A DNA stretch of 64,000 nucleotides from an uncultured Deferribacteraceae bacterium (GTDB lineage Bacteria > Chrysiogenota > Deferribacteres > Deferribacterales > Mucispirillaceae), in NCBI GenBank assembly GCA_947041165.1, contig CAMRCY010000008.1, forward strand, positions 1 to 64,000, in the 5' to 3' direction. Shown piece after piece: positions 1 through 9,681 of this stretch. The notes under the pieces are model-generated. The model saw only the letters and a program-made list of their open reading frames with translations, did not search any database and was not told the origin of the DNA. Position 1 is the first letter of the stretch. Each line of letters opens with the position of its first letter. A program made the translations under genes and the position numbers.

Positions 1-165
1 GGAACTGGCGACAATGCGGTTACTAGCAGTTGTGGAAGTGGCGACAATACGGTTACTAGTAGTTGTGCAAGTGGCGACAATGCTGTTACTAGTAATTGTG
101 GAACTGGCGACAATGCTATTACTAGTAATTGTGCAACTGGCGACAATACGGTTACTAGTAGTTGT
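1..165 (+). repeat. 33-bp tandem repeat, five copies, in-frame in the permease
   Basis: Five contiguous 33-bp units start at 1, 34, 67, 100 and 133. Each encodes 11 residues with core SGDN and final Cys. Units differ at a few positions (GT/GS/AS/AT at the start, SSC or SNC at the end). The array may extend left of the window. Confidence 0.9.
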
Positions 166-621
166 GGAAGTGCTGAGAACAACAATAACCAACTTACTAA
201 ACTAGATAGACTTAAATATTCTAAAAAACAAATGTTGTCAATACTTGGTAAGACTTGGATATATATAGTTATAAGTATTGCGATTGGCAGTGCTATTCAC
301 AACTATATCCCTGAACAACTTGTAGAAAGTTTTATTAGTTCTACAAAATATATTTCAGTTCTTTTAGCAACGGTTGCGGGAGTACCTATATATACTGATG
401 AGATGTCTGCAATGATTATCGGTAACGCATTTTACAATAAAGGTATGCCACTTGGAACAGTATTATCATTTATGTTGAGTGCTGCTGCGTTATCAATTCC
501 CTCTATGATTATCCTAAAGAGTGTTATGAGTAAAAAACTGTTATTTATATTTATTGCATTAGTCACAGTTGGGATTATAATAATAGGATACATATTTAAT
601 CTGATATCGTTTATATTTTAA
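1..621 (+). CDS. ArsP/UPF0718-type permease, 3' part, with Cys-containing tandem repeat loop
   Basis: The gene runs off the left edge; the frame is open from base 1 to the stop at 619-621. The last 130 residues are membrane-spanning and match the C-terminal half of the COG0701 (UPF0718/DUF318, ArsP-like) permeases, including GVPIYTDEMSAMIIGNAFYN and a TVLSFMLSAAALSIPSMIIL stretch. Some members export arsenicals; the substrate here is not shown. Before the membrane part lie five copies of an 11-residue unit of the form GTGDNAVTSSC, each ending in Cys, then a polar linker (NNNNQLTKLDRLKYSKKQ). By family topology this is probably the loop joining the two permease halves. The first ATG inside the visible part, at 232, is internal and not the start. 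An ArsR gene with a Cys metal motif follows, which supports a metal or metalloid role. Confidence 0.8.
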   Translation, partial: GTGDNAVTSSCGSGDNTVTSSCASGDNAVTSNCGTGDNAITSNCATGDNTVTSSCGSAENNNNQLTKLDRLKYSKKQMLSILGKTWIYIVISIAIGSAIHNYIPEQLVESFISSTKYISVLLATVAGVPIYTDEMSAMIIGNAFYNKGMPLGTVLSFMLSAAALSIPSMIILKSVMSKKLLFIFIALVTVGIIIIGYIFNLISFIF

Positions 622-661
622 ATAAGTAAAAACTTGTATCGTTTGTTATCAAATAATTGAA

Positions 662-698
662 CCACTGTAACTTTGTAAATTTTACAGTGGGGTTTTTT
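662..698 (+). terminator. Rho-independent terminator after the permease
   Basis: CCACTGTAA (662-670) pairs with TTACAGTGG (682-690) and is followed by a T-run. It separates the permease from the ArsR gene, so the two probably have separate transcripts. Confidence 0.85.
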
Positions 699-761
699 AT
701 AATATCAGTTATTTATAATTTTTTAGCATTTGTAACTGATCGTATTCACAACATCTACTAT

Positions 762-783
762 TTGTAATTGTAGAATATTACAA
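762..783. promoter_or_regulatory. Candidate ArsR operator dyad
   Basis: A perfect 7-bp inverted repeat, TTGTAAT-N8-ATTACAA, lies about 100 bp before the ArsR start. ArsR-family repressors usually bind imperfect dyads near their own promoter. Assignment rests on position and symmetry only. Confidence 0.4.
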
Positions 784-885
784 CTGTTAAGAATTTGTAA
801 CTGTTGATCGATCGTACCAACTAGTATCTAATATCACAAAAAGCATTTAATTTAATATCGTCACATTTTAAGAGGTTAATTAATT

Positions 886-1146
886 ATGGAGAAAGAGTTA
901 AAAATATTCAAAGCGTTAGCACATCCGTTAAGAATGGATATCATTAATCTACTATCGGAAAGTGGAGAGTTATGTGTCTGTGTTATTCAAGAAAAGTTTA
1001 AAGTATCGCAATCTAATCTATCGCAACATCTAAAAATATTGAAAGATGCAACTATATTGAACTCTAGAAAAGATGGTGGCTGGGTTTATTACTCTTTAAA
1101 AAATAAGATTATCTCAGATATTTTAAAACAATTAAAGAAATATTAA
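886..1146 (+). CDS. ArsR-family metal-sensing transcriptional repressor
   Basis: 86-residue winged-helix protein of ArsR/SmtB type. The N-terminal FKALAHPLRMDIINLL and the recognition region SQSNLSQHLKILKDA followed by the wing (RKDGGWVYYSL) are typical. Residues 28-32 are ELCVC; Cys30 and Cys32 sit where As(III)/Sb(III) binds in classical ArsR proteins (family knowledge). AGAGG lies just before the ATG. It is on the same strand as the permease but behind a terminator, so it probably controls its own promoter, and the permease by inference. The ligand is inferred. Confidence 0.88.
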   Translation: MEKELKIFKALAHPLRMDIINLLSESGELCVCVIQEKFKVSQSNLSQHLKILKDATILNSRKDGGWVYYSLKNKIISDILKQLKKY

Positions 1147-1218
1147 ACTGTATATCATATATAATATAAGGCATTTAATACTACTATTTGCCAAATAAAA
1201 ATTTTGTTCGTACAACTG

Positions 1219-1237
1219 TTTTCATTTTTAATGAAAA
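1219..1237. promoter_or_regulatory. Perfect 8-bp inverted repeat before lepA promoter
   Basis: TTTTCATT-TTT-AATGAAAA, between arsR and the putative lepA -35 box. It has no following T-run, so it is more likely a binding site or weak processing hairpin than a terminator. Function unknown. Confidence 0.3.
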
Positions 1238-1242
1238 GATAC

Positions 1243-1270
1243 TTGAAATATATTCATATTATTGTAAGAT
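1243..1270 (+). promoter_or_regulatory. Putative sigma-70 promoter for the lepA block
   Basis: TTGAAA (1243-1248), a 16-bp spacer and TAAGAT (1265-1270), about 30 bp before the lepA start. Motif match only. Confidence 0.4.
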
Positions 1271-1302
1271 AGTACGTTAAAGTTTATATTGGAGTCTTAA
1301 AA

Positions 1303-3105
1303 TTGTCATCAAATATACGTAATTTTTCTATTATAGCACATATCGATCACGGTAAGTCAACGATAGCCGATAGGCTTATCCAGTTTACTGGCGGATTAGA
1401 TGAAAGATCAATGAAGTCACAAGTTCTTGACTCTATGGATATAGAAAGAGAACGTGGCATCACTATCAAAGCTCAAACTGTTTGTTTATCATACATCGCT
1501 GATGATGGTAATAAATATATTTTAAACTTGATTGATACTCCTGGACATGTTGATTTTACATATGAAGTATCAAGATCGCTCGCAGCTTGTGAAGGGGCGT
1601 TGATGGTTGTTGATGCATCACAAGGTGTTGAAGCACAAACGATCGCTAATACAAATATGGCTGTTGATCAAAATTTAGAGATTGTTCCTGTAATTAATAA
1701 AATAGATCTGCCATCTGCTGATGTAGAAAAAGTTAAGGCAGAGATTGAAGACTCGATCGGGATAGATGCAACAGAAGCTATCTTAGCATCTGCAAAAGAA
1801 GGTATCGGAACTAAAGAAATTTTAGAAGCGATAGTTAAAAATATACCACCTCCATCAGGTGATCCTGAAGCTCCATTAAAAGCTATGATATTTGATTCAT
1901 GGTATGATACTTATAGAGGCATCATAGTATTAATAAGAGTTATTGACGGAACAATTACTAAAGGTGATAAAATCACCCTACTTTCAACTGGTCGTGATTA
2001 TGAAACATTAGAGGTTGGTAAATTTACACCAGCAGCGATCGCTGTTCCTAAACTATCAGTTGGTGAAGTTGGATTTATTTCAGCATCGATTAAAGAGTTA
2101 ACTGAGGTTAAAATCGGTGATACTGTAACTCATCAAAAACGTAAAACAACCTCTCCTTTTCCAGGATTTAAACTTATTAAACCTGTTGTGTTCTGTGGAT
2201 TATATCCTATCGACTCAACAGATTATCCAGCACTTAGAGATTCACTTGAGAAATTAATATTGAACGACTCTGCTGTAACATTTGAACCTGAATCATCAGT
2301 TGCTTTAGGGTTTGGATTTAGATGTGGATTTTTAGGACTACTACATATGGAGATTATTCAAGAGAGATTAGAGAGAGAGTTTAATCTCAATCTAATATCA
2401 ACTGCTCCAACTGTTGTATTTAAGGTTTATAAAACAGATTCAACTATGATAGAGGTTGATAACCCTGCTGATATGCCTGATCCATCTTGTATTGTTAAGA
2501 TTGAAGAATCATTTATATCTGCAACACTAATATTGCCATCTGAATATCTAGGTGCTGTGATTAGGTTATTACAACAACGAAGAGGATATCAAACTGATAT
2601 GAGATATCTTTCTCCAACACGAGTTATCTTAGAGTATCAACTTCCTTTAATTGAGATTGTGATAGATTTCTACGATAAATTAAAATCATGTTCAAGAGGA
2701 TACGCATCATTTGATTATGAGTTTTCAGAGTTCAAACAAAGTCACCTTGTTAAGCTTGATATTTTAATAAATAAAGAACCAGTTGATGCTTTATCGATCA
2801 TAGCTCATAGAGATCATATCGAACATAAAGGTAGAATATTGGTTGAAAAAATGCAAGAAGTTATACCAAGACAGATGTTTGAAGTAGCTATTCAAGCCGC
2901 AATCGGTAATAAAGTTTTAGCAAGAAGCACTGTTAAAGCATATAGAAAAGACGTTATTGCTAAATGTTACGGTGGAGATATATCTCGTAAAAGAAAACTG
3001 CTTGAAAAACAGAAAGAAGGTAAGAAACGAATGAAACAAATCGGATCTGTTGAACTGCCTCAAGAAGCTTTTCTTGCAGTCTTGAAAATCGGTGATGATA
3101 AATAA
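1303..3105 (+). CDS. lepA: Elongation factor 4 (LepA), ribosomal back-translocase GTPase
   Basis: 600 residues, the usual LepA length. The GTPase domain has the P-loop AHIDHGKS (12-19), switch [10 protein letters not shown] (about 49-57), DTPGHVDF (about 78-85) and NKIDLP (about 132). The later region carries the LepA-specific [20 protein letters not shown] and ends with a basic C-terminal domain ([21 protein letters not shown]). The start is TTG with GGAG at 1291-1294. LepA binds stalled or mis-translocated 70S ribosomes (family knowledge). First gene of the housekeeping block; lepB follows after 69 bp, as in many bacteria. Confidence 0.97.
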   Translation: MSSNIRNFSIIAHIDHGKSTIADRLIQFTGGLDERSMKSQVLDSMDIERERGITIKAQTVCLSYIADDGNKYILNLIDTPGHVDFTYEVSRSLAACEGALMVVDASQGVEAQTIANTNMAVDQNLEIVPVINKIDLPSADVEKVKAEIEDSIGIDATEAILASAKEGIGTKEILEAIVKNIPPPSGDPEAPLKAMIFDSWYDTYRGIIVLIRVIDGTITKGDKITLLSTGRDYETLEVGKFTPAAIAVPKLSVGEVGFISASIKELTEVKIGDTVTHQKRKTTSPFPGFKLIKPVVFCGLYPIDSTDYPALRDSLEKLILNDSAVTFEPESSVALGFGFRCGFLGLLHMEIIQERLEREFNLNLISTAPTVVFKVYKTDSTMIEVDNPADMPDPSCIVKIEESFISATLILPSEYLGAVIRLLQQRRGYQTDMRYLSPTRVILEYQLPLIEIVIDFYDKLKSCSRGYASFDYEFSEFKQSHLVKLDILINKEPVDALSIIAHRDHIEHKGRILVEKMQEVIPRQMFEVAIQAAIGNKVLARSTVKAYRKDVIAKCYGGDISRKRKLLEKQKEGKKRMKQIGSVELPQEAFLAVLKIGDDK

Positions 3106-3174
3106 TAATCTAGTTATCTCTACTATTAATTTAGTGTAGTTATAAGATATTTTAGGAAGGTTAAAAATAGTATT

Positions 3175-3762
3175 ATGAGTAAAGAAATAAAGAAAGCTGG
3201 TACGGTTAGAGAAACCGTTGACTCTATTATAGTAGCGTTTGTAATAGCGATGATAATTAAAACTTTTATGATACAAGCATATAAAATTCCAACAGGATCT
3301 ATGCTTGATACTTTATTAGTTGGCGATCATATATTAGTTAGTAAACTTGCATATATATTTTCTGATCCTAAAGTTGATGATATAATAGTGTTCAAATATC
3401 CTCTTGATCCATCTATGGATTATATTAAAAGAGTTGTTGGAGCACCTGGTGATAAAATAGAAATTATCAATAAACAAATCATTAGAAACGGTGAAACAAT
3501 TTCATCTGATTTTACAAAATTTAACTCAGATATAATTATTCCACCTAACGTATCAACAAGAGATAATGTTATGGAGTTTACTGTTCCTCAAGATACATAT
3601 TTTGTATTAGGCGATAATCGTGATTCAAGTTTTGATAGTAGATTTTGGGGATTTGTTGATAGAGAGTTAGTCGTTGGTGAAGCGTTAGTTATCTACTGGT
3701 CTTGGGGCAAAGGCGAGGAATCTAAAGTTAGACTTGATCGCATAGGAAAACTGATTAAATAG
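3175..3762 (+). CDS. lepB: Signal peptidase I
   Basis: 195 residues. One membrane anchor (about 16-34) precedes the S26 peptidase fold. The nucleophile is Ser42 in PTGSM and the general base Lys85 in YIKRVVGAPGDKI; box E is GDNRDSSFDSRFWG. It cleaves signal peptides from Sec/Tat substrates on the periplasmic face, which would include the three small barrels and the ankyrin protein in this window. AGGAAGG at 3153-3159 supports the ATG. Compact form with only one N-terminal helix evident. Confidence 0.95.
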   Translation: MSKEIKKAGTVRETVDSIIVAFVIAMIIKTFMIQAYKIPTGSMLDTLLVGDHILVSKLAYIFSDPKVDDIIVFKYPLDPSMDYIKRVVGAPGDKIEIINKQIIRNGETISSDFTKFNSDIIIPPNVSTRDNVMEFTVPQDTYFVLGDNRDSSFDSRFWGFVDRELVVGEALVIYWSWGKGEESKVRLDRIGKLIK

Positions 3763-3855
3763 TTTTTCTACTAATCTATTAAATGGCAATTAAATTTGAT
3801 ATTGAAAAATATTAATATACTGAATAAAATATAATAAGAGGTTTTGTAATACATT

Positions 3856-4572
3856 ATGGCTATTAAATACAATAGAATTCTTCTTAAACTGTCAGGCGAA
3901 GCGTTAATGGGTAATATGGGTTATGGTATCGATAATGATATTATAAAATATATTGCTGGTGAAATTCAATCTGTTTACTCTCTTGGAATAAAAATAGGTA
4001 TCGTTATAGGTGGCGGTAATATTTTTAGAGGTGTATCACTTGCATCTAAAGGCATGGATAGAGTTACTGCAGACCACATGGGTATGCTTGCAACTGTTAT
4101 CAACTGCCTTGCTGTTCAAAGCATGTTAGAGGAAGCAGGTATTCCAACAAGGGTGCAATCAGCTGTTGAAATGCGTCAAATAGCAGAGCCTTATATTAGA
4201 CGTAGAGCTATGCGTCATCTTGAAAAAAATAGAGTAGTTATTTTTGCAGCAGGAACTGGTAATCCATATTTCACAACTGATACAACTGCAACTTTAAGAG
4301 CATCTGAGATCAATGCTGATATAGTTCTAAAAGCTACTAAAGTTGATGGAATTTATTCTGCTGATCCCAAAAAAGATAGCACTGCCACTAAATACGATGA
4401 AATAAGTTATTTAGATGTCTTAACGAAACGATTAGAAGTTATGGACTCAACTGCGATAAGTATGTGTATGGATAACAATATACCACTTGTTGTATTTGAT
4501 CTGTTCGGCAAAAACAATCTATTAAATATCGTACACGGCGAAAAAATTGGAACATTAGTTAAAGGAAAATAA
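3856..4572 (+). CDS. pyrH: Uridylate kinase (UMP kinase)
   Basis: 238 residues of the amino-acid-kinase fold. Visible motifs are KLSGEALMG near the N-terminus, IGGGNIFRG, and the nucleotide-binding [11 protein letters not shown] and [17 protein letters not shown]. It phosphorylates UMP to UDP in pyrimidine nucleotide synthesis. AAGAGG at 3836-3841 precedes the ATG. The frr gene follows after 13 bp, the standard pyrH-frr pairing. In many bacteria rpsB-tsf stand just upstream; here they are at 20.5-22.5 kb on the other strand. Confidence 0.96.
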   Translation: MAIKYNRILLKLSGEALMGNMGYGIDNDIIKYIAGEIQSVYSLGIKIGIVIGGGNIFRGVSLASKGMDRVTADHMGMLATVINCLAVQSMLEEAGIPTRVQSAVEMRQIAEPYIRRRAMRHLEKNRVVIFAAGTGNPYFTTDTTATLRASEINADIVLKATKVDGIYSADPKKDSTATKYDEISYLDVLTKRLEVMDSTAISMCMDNNIPLVVFDLFGKNNLLNIVHGEKIGTLVKGK

Positions 4573-4585
4573 AGGGAGAGATATT

Positions 4586-5143
4586 ATGCCTCAATCAGTA
4601 ATTAAAGATTTAAACGAGAAAATTGAAAAAACAATAGTACATTATAAAGAAGAGCTTAAAGGTATTCGTACTGGACGTGCTACTCTATCTATGTTTGATA
4701 ATATTAAAGTAGATTATTATGGTACTCCAACACCTCTTGCGGGTGTTGCAACGCTATCTATTCCTGAACCTAGAATGGTTACTGTAACTCCTTGGGAGCC
4801 TGCTTTAATTAAAGAGATTGAGAAAGCTATTCAAACTTCTCAAATGGGTTTCAATCCATCTAATGATGGGAAAGTTGTAAGAATTCCTTTTCCTCAATTA
4901 ACTGAAGATAGACGTAAAGATCTTGTTAAAATTATTAAAAAGATTTCTGAAGATACTAAAGTAGCTGTAAGAAATGAAAGAAGAGATGCTAACGAGCAGA
5001 TGAAAAAGTTAGAAAAAGATAAAGCTATTAGTGAAGATGATTCTAAAAAAATGTTAGATGATATTCAAAAAATAACTGATGCTTCAATTAAAAATATAGA
5101 TGAGATAACTGTAGTTAAAGAAAAAGAAGTGATGGAGATTTAA
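4586..5143 (+). CDS. frr: Ribosome recycling factor
   Basis: 185 residues, exactly the family size. The GIRTGRATLSMFDNIKVDYYG and IRIPFPQLTEDRRKDLVK-like region (here VRIPFPQLTEDRRKDLVK) are diagnostic; the rest is the long three-helix domain. With EF-G it splits post-termination ribosomes. AAAGGGAGAG ends a few bases before the ATG. The stop is two bases before the uppS start, so the two are probably translationally coupled. Confidence 0.97.
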   Translation: MPQSVIKDLNEKIEKTIVHYKEELKGIRTGRATLSMFDNIKVDYYGTPTPLAGVATLSIPEPRMVTVTPWEPALIKEIEKAIQTSQMGFNPSNDGKVVRIPFPQLTEDRRKDLVKIIKKISEDTKVAVRNERRDANEQMKKLEKDKAISEDDSKKMLDDIQKITDASIKNIDEITVVKEKEVMEI

Positions 5144-5145
5144 CG

Positions 5146-5868
5146 TTGCAACAGACTAAAGGTAATCTTGTTCCTAGACATATAGCTATAATAATGGACG
5201 GAAACGGTAGGTGGGCAAAGAAACGTCTACTACCTAGAATGGCTGGACATAGAGAAGGTGCTAATGCTGTTCGTAAAATAATAACTCATGCAGCGAGCCT
5301 TAACCTAAAATATCTATCAATGTTTACATTCTCTACTGAAAACTTTGATCGTCCAACAAAAGAAGTGCAATACCTTATGAAACTTCTTCAAGAATATCTT
5401 GAGTCTGAACGTAAAACTATTATAAGTAATAATATCGCGTTCATCGCATCAGGGAAATTAGATAGATTACCTGACAAAACTCAAGATACTATTCAAAAAC
5501 TTAGAGAAGACTCATCATCAAATACAGGTATGGTGTTAAATCTCGCCATATCATACAGCGGTAAAGATGAAATTATCGACGCTACAAAAGCAATCGCTAA
5601 ATCTGTTCTAAACGGTGATATAAAAGTTAATCAAATTAATCAAAGTTTATTTAACGATTATCTCTATAACCCTATGATGCCAGATATTGATCTGCTCATA
5701 AGAACTTCTGGAGAAAATCGTATTAGTAATTTTATGCTATGGCAACTTGCATACTCTGAGATGTTGTTTACGGATAAATTATGGCCAGACTTCGATGAAA
5801 AAGATTTTAATGACGCCGTAATAGAGTTCTCTCAACGTGTTAGAAGATATGGCAAGGTTGATGAATAA
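5146..5868 (+). CDS. uppS: Undecaprenyl diphosphate synthase (cis-prenyltransferase)
   Basis: 240 residues. IAIIMDGNGRWAKKR holds catalytic Asp18; MAGHREGA, FTFSTENFDRP and RTSGENRISNFMLWQLAYSE are the conserved blocks. It condenses eight isopentenyl units onto farnesyl-PP to make the carrier lipid for peptidoglycan and O-antigen. The start is TTG, with GGAG at 5134-5137 inside the end of frr. It shares the block with dxr, which feeds the isoprenoid precursors. Confidence 0.95.
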   Translation: MQQTKGNLVPRHIAIIMDGNGRWAKKRLLPRMAGHREGANAVRKIITHAASLNLKYLSMFTFSTENFDRPTKEVQYLMKLLQEYLESERKTIISNNIAFIASGKLDRLPDKTQDTIQKLREDSSSNTGMVLNLAISYSGKDEIIDATKAIAKSVLNGDIKVNQINQSLFNDYLYNPMMPDIDLLIRTSGENRISNFMLWQLAYSEMLFTDKLWPDFDEKDFNDAVIEFSQRVRRYGKVDE

Positions 5869-5965
5869 CCTCCTACCTAAAATCTAATACCTAAAAAAAA
5901 ATTACAACTTTATTATAATTATATGATAAAGTATTATAACATCAATCAAAATGGAGCAATCTAAG

Positions 5966-6790
5966 ATGGGTCATCAGAAAACAGAGTTAATTAAAAGAAT
6001 TATTGCAGGGGTTATACTTTCTGCATTATCAATATATGCTACCATATATGCAGACCATCGTATATTTTTTCTATTGATACTACTTATCAATATGTTAATC
6101 ACTCGTGAACTTGTGGCACTACTTAAAAACAACGAACATCTACTTTCTACTATCCCTATATATGCGTCAGCTATGGTTATTCCACATCTTATATTTTTCA
6201 AACTACACCTTATACTTATAGCTTATCTATTTCTTCTTTTAGTTACATTATTTATAATTAAAATGATTAGCAAAAACCCTGTTAAAGATGCGTTTGTAGA
6301 TATATCTGTGACGTTCGTTGCATCAATTATGTTACCTCTATGTTTATCAACTTTATTTTTAATTAGAGATATATCTTATGAATGGTTAATATACCTTTAC
6401 TTTGTTGTATGGAGTTCTGATGTATTTGCATATTTTGTAGGAGTTAAATTCGGTAAACATAAATTAATAGAAGCTGTTAGTCCGAAAAAATCTATCGAAG
6501 GATTAATCGGAGGAACTATATTTGCTTTAATAGCTGGATTACTTATTAATCACTATCTATTAGAGAAATCTGTTCTTTGGATGATATTATTAACCCTTGA
6601 AGTAATCACGATAGGTGTGCTAGGTGATCTTATTGAATCGATGATTAAACGATCTGCAAATGTAAAAGATTCGGGAACATTAATCCCTGGGCATGGTGGT
6701 ATGTATGATAGATTTGATTCTATTATATTCGCATCACCTCTGCTTTTTCTTTACATAAATATTTTAGATACATATATTAAAGTTTGGTAA
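5966..6790 (+). CDS. cdsA: Phosphatidate cytidylyltransferase (CDP-diglyceride synthase)
   Basis: 274 residues and about eight membrane segments. The C-terminal signature is intact: SMIKRSANVKDSG, then PGHGGMYDRFDSI. It makes CDP-diacylglycerol from CTP and phosphatidate for phospholipid synthesis. An in-frame ATG at 5951 exists, but the GGAG at 5953-5956 lies inside that stretch and is correctly spaced for the ATG at 5966, which I chose. Sits between uppS and dxr as in most bacteria. Confidence 0.93.
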   Translation: MGHQKTELIKRIIAGVILSALSIYATIYADHRIFFLLILLINMLITRELVALLKNNEHLLSTIPIYASAMVIPHLIFFKLHLILIAYLFLLLVTLFIIKMISKNPVKDAFVDISVTFVASIMLPLCLSTLFLIRDISYEWLIYLYFVVWSSDVFAYFVGVKFGKHKLIEAVSPKKSIEGLIGGTIFALIAGLLINHYLLEKSVLWMILLTLEVITIGVLGDLIESMIKRSANVKDSGTLIPGHGGMYDRFDSIIFASPLLFLYINILDTYIKVW

Positions 6791-6808
6791 GTGTGAGAGA
6801 TTAATATT

Positions 6809-7927
6809 ATGCAAAAAAGAAAAAAAATCGGAATAATAGGTGCAACAGGATCTATTGGTACTCAAGCTATTGAGCTATTAATGCAAAATCAAGATTCATT
6901 TTCAATAGAGTTTATAACTGCACATAATAATGAAAAATTATTAGATCAACAACAAAGTGAAACTGGTGCAAAACATTCATTTTTAACAACTGATCCAAAC
7001 TCTGAAAGTATATTAAAAAGCTATCTTGAAACATTAGATCTTGATATTGTTCTGCACGCAGCAACTGGTATAAACGGAATTAACTCTGCTTATATGATAG
7101 TTGATCATGGAATAGATATAGCCTTAGCTAATAAAGAATCTTTAGTCACAGCAGGGGATATTATTATCAATCGTGCAAAAGAAACTGGATCAAATATCGT
7201 TCCAGTTGATTCTGAACATTCTGCAATATTCCAATCATTAATCGGACATAACACAAAAGATATAGAGTCAATAACTCTTACCGCATCAGGTGGCCCTTTT
7301 AGAACTCGTCCATCTGATTCTATGGATTATATTTCAGTTGAAGAAGCATTAAACCATCCAAAATGGTTTATGGGTGATAAAGTTTCAATAGATTCTGCAA
7401 CAATGATGAATAAAGGTTTAGAACTTATTGAGGCGAAATACCTCTTTAATATAGATCATACTAAATTAAATGTAGTTATACATCCTGAAAGTATTATCCA
7501 CTCTCTAGTTAATTATAACGATGGATCGACTATTGCACAGTTAGGTTATCCTGATATGAAAATACCTATCTCATATGCTTTAGCTTATCCTGATAGAGTT
7601 AAAAATGCAGCTAAATGTTTAGACCTTACAGAAGTTGGAAACATGACTTTCTTTAAACCAGATCTTGTTAGGTTTAAAGCTTTACAGATCGTTTTAGATC
7701 TGCTTGAAAGCAATAGTAATAAAAAGTTTATTATGCTCAACTCGTCAAATGAAGCAGCAGTTATGGCTTTCATGCGGGGAGATATAAAATTTATGGATAT
7801 AACAAAAATTGTAGAATTAGCACTTGATAAGATTAACTTTGAAGAATCTAAAACTGTTTATGACGCAATAGAGTCTTCTAAAAAAGCTTATGAAATATCT
7901 GAAGATATAATTAAAAAGTTTAAATAG
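6809..7927 (+). CDS. dxr: 1-deoxy-D-xylulose 5-phosphate reductoisomerase
   Basis: 372 residues, slightly short of the usual 380-400. KIGIIGATGSIGTQAIEL is the NADPH-binding start; ALANKESLVTAG, PVDSEHSAIFQ and the metal/substrate loop NHPKWFMGDKVSIDSATMMNKGLELIEA are present. It makes 2-C-methylerythritol 4-phosphate, the first committed MEP-pathway step. The MEP products feed the neighbouring uppS. The start has only a weak GAGAG. Confidence 0.96.
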   Translation: MQKRKKIGIIGATGSIGTQAIELLMQNQDSFSIEFITAHNNEKLLDQQQSETGAKHSFLTTDPNSESILKSYLETLDLDIVLHAATGINGINSAYMIVDHGIDIALANKESLVTAGDIIINRAKETGSNIVPVDSEHSAIFQSLIGHNTKDIESITLTASGGPFRTRPSDSMDYISVEEALNHPKWFMGDKVSIDSATMMNKGLELIEAKYLFNIDHTKLNVVIHPESIIHSLVNYNDGSTIAQLGYPDMKIPISYALAYPDRVKNAAKCLDLTEVGNMTFFKPDLVRFKALQIVLDLLESNSNKKFIMLNSSNEAAVMAFMRGDIKFMDITKIVELALDKINFEESKTVYDAIESSKKAYEISEDIIKKFK

Positions 7928-8036
7928 TTTTAGTAATTTATGAAACTGTAACAATGCAGTTGTGTGAATAGTTGTAATAATAGTTACTATACAAAATTGA
8001 GTCACATTGTGTAAGTTTAGATAATTATTACTACGA

Positions 8037-8123
8037 TATAAATCAAAGTGCTAACGTAAACTATAAATCAAAGTGTAAGTTATAACAGTAGCAACGCTCA
8101 TATCATGATTATAAATCAAAGTG
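8037..8123 (+). repeat. Short interspersed repeats in the dxr-rseP gap
   Basis: The 324-bp gap holds three copies of TATAAATCAAAGTG (8037, 8062, 8110) and decayed copies near 8155 and 8190. I see no promoter of good quality or open frame in the gap; rseP may be read through from dxr. Confidence 0.7.
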
Positions 8124-8251
8124 AGTTATAGTATCAATAAATGAGTAAACGTAAATTTAAAATCATAGTGCAAATTATGATTACTAGTTAAAGTGCCAGT
8201 ATATATTTAAGTTCAAGTTATGCAGTAAGTTAAAAAGTTTAAGAGGAATTT

Positions 8252-9577
8252 ATGACAATATTAATAGCTATCGGTGTATTAGCTTTCTTAGTTTTTATAC
8301 ACGAGTTAGGACATTTTATTTTTGCAAAATTATCAAATGTTTATGTAGAGAAATTTTCAATAGGGTTTGGACCTAAAGTTTTTGGGTTTAAGTATGGAGA
8401 AACAGAATACCTTATATCTGCGATACCGCTCGGTGGTTACGTTAAAATGTATGGTGAAAATCCTGATGATGTCAAAGATATGGAAACACCTGAATTACAA
8501 AATTTAGAAGGTAGAGCTTTAACTGATGTTAATAGATTTAAACGTGCTTTAATAATAATCGGTGGTCCATTATTTAACTTCTTGCTTGCTATAGCAATTT
8601 TTTGGGGACTTTTTGCATCAGGTATTCCTGATTATAAAGCTCAAATAGGTACAGTAGACATCAACTCTCCTGCTGAAATAGCTGGGCTTAAAAGTGGAGA
8701 TATTATTGTTAAAGTTGATAATGAAAATATCCAGTCTTGGAGCGAACTGTCTTCTTATATCGCAATCAATCCTAACAAAAATATTGAGATTGTTTTAGAT
8801 GATGGAACAGTAAAAAATGTTACGACAGGAGTTATGGATCAAACCAATATATTGAACGAAACTGAGCCTATTGGTGATATAGGTATAAACTTAGTACTTC
8901 CACCTATCATCGGTAGAGCAGTGCCTGATTATCCTGCTAATAAAGCTGGGTTACTTCGTGATGATATAATTATCTCAATTGACAATAAAAGCATATCTGA
9001 TTGGAACGGCGTAAGAGATGTCATAAGAGCAAATCCAGATCAAGAGTTATCTGTTAAAGTTGAGAGAAATGATAAAGTTGTAGATATAAAACTAACACCT
9101 ATGGAAAGTGAAGAAGGAGAAAATTTGATTGGAATAGCTGGAGTTTCTCCTATTGAAGGAAATATTCTAGTTAATTATGGATTTTTTGAATCACTTAAAT
9201 TAGGCATTATTAGAACTTATGATTTCTCTAAATTAATCTTTGTAAGTATCGGAAAACTTATATCTGGTTCAGTTCCAACAGATCAAGTCGGCGGACCGAT
9301 TATGATAGTTAAAACAACTGCTGATTCTGCTGATTCTGGTTTTGGATCATTGCTATTTTTTGTGGCAATCATCTCTATTAATTTAGCTGTATTTAATCTT
9401 CTACCTATTCCTGTGCTTGATGGTGGACACCTGCTTATATTAATTATTGAATCAGTAACACGTAGAAAAATTAATGAGAAAATAATTAGTGGATTTCAAA
9501 CCGTAGGATTAGTACTACTACTTTTACTAATGGCTTTCGCTTTTTATAATGATATATCAAAACTGTTTATAAACTAA
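8252..9577 (+). CDS. rseP: Site-2 metalloprotease RseP (regulated intramembrane proteolysis)
   Basis: 441 residues. Zinc site HELGH (17-21) in the first membrane helix, and NLLPIPVLDGGHLL, holding the third metal ligand Asp, near the C-terminus. Two PDZ domains lie between (about 118-190 and 205-285). It cleaves membrane-bound anti-sigma factors and leftover signal peptides within the membrane. AAGAGG at 8240-8245 sets the ATG. It follows cdsA and dxr, the standard order, across a repeat-bearing 324-bp gap. Confidence 0.95.
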   Translation: MTILIAIGVLAFLVFIHELGHFIFAKLSNVYVEKFSIGFGPKVFGFKYGETEYLISAIPLGGYVKMYGENPDDVKDMETPELQNLEGRALTDVNRFKRALIIIGGPLFNFLLAIAIFWGLFASGIPDYKAQIGTVDINSPAEIAGLKSGDIIVKVDNENIQSWSELSSYIAINPNKNIEIVLDDGTVKNVTTGVMDQTNILNETEPIGDIGINLVLPPIIGRAVPDYPANKAGLLRDDIIISIDNKSISDWNGVRDVIRANPDQELSVKVERNDKVVDIKLTPMESEEGENLIGIAGVSPIEGNILVNYGFFESLKLGIIRTYDFSKLIFVSIGKLISGSVPTDQVGGPIMIVKTTADSADSGFGSLLFFVAIISINLAVFNLLPIPVLDGGHLLILIIESVTRRKINEKIISGFQTVGLVLLLLLMAFAFYNDISKLFIN

Positions 9578-9681
9578 GATGTATTAACTTTAAGTAAGAG
9601 AATTAATGACAACTTATAATATTTTAAACCTTAGATTGTACTTAAAAAAGAAATAATGAAATATTCGCCAAAAGGATACTA

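Noticed and set aside
14-205. Open frame of 63 residues (Leu/Val-rich) at the left edge
   Set aside because: It is the second frame of the 33-bp repeat that encodes the permease loop; the permease frame is continuous and joins the membrane part.
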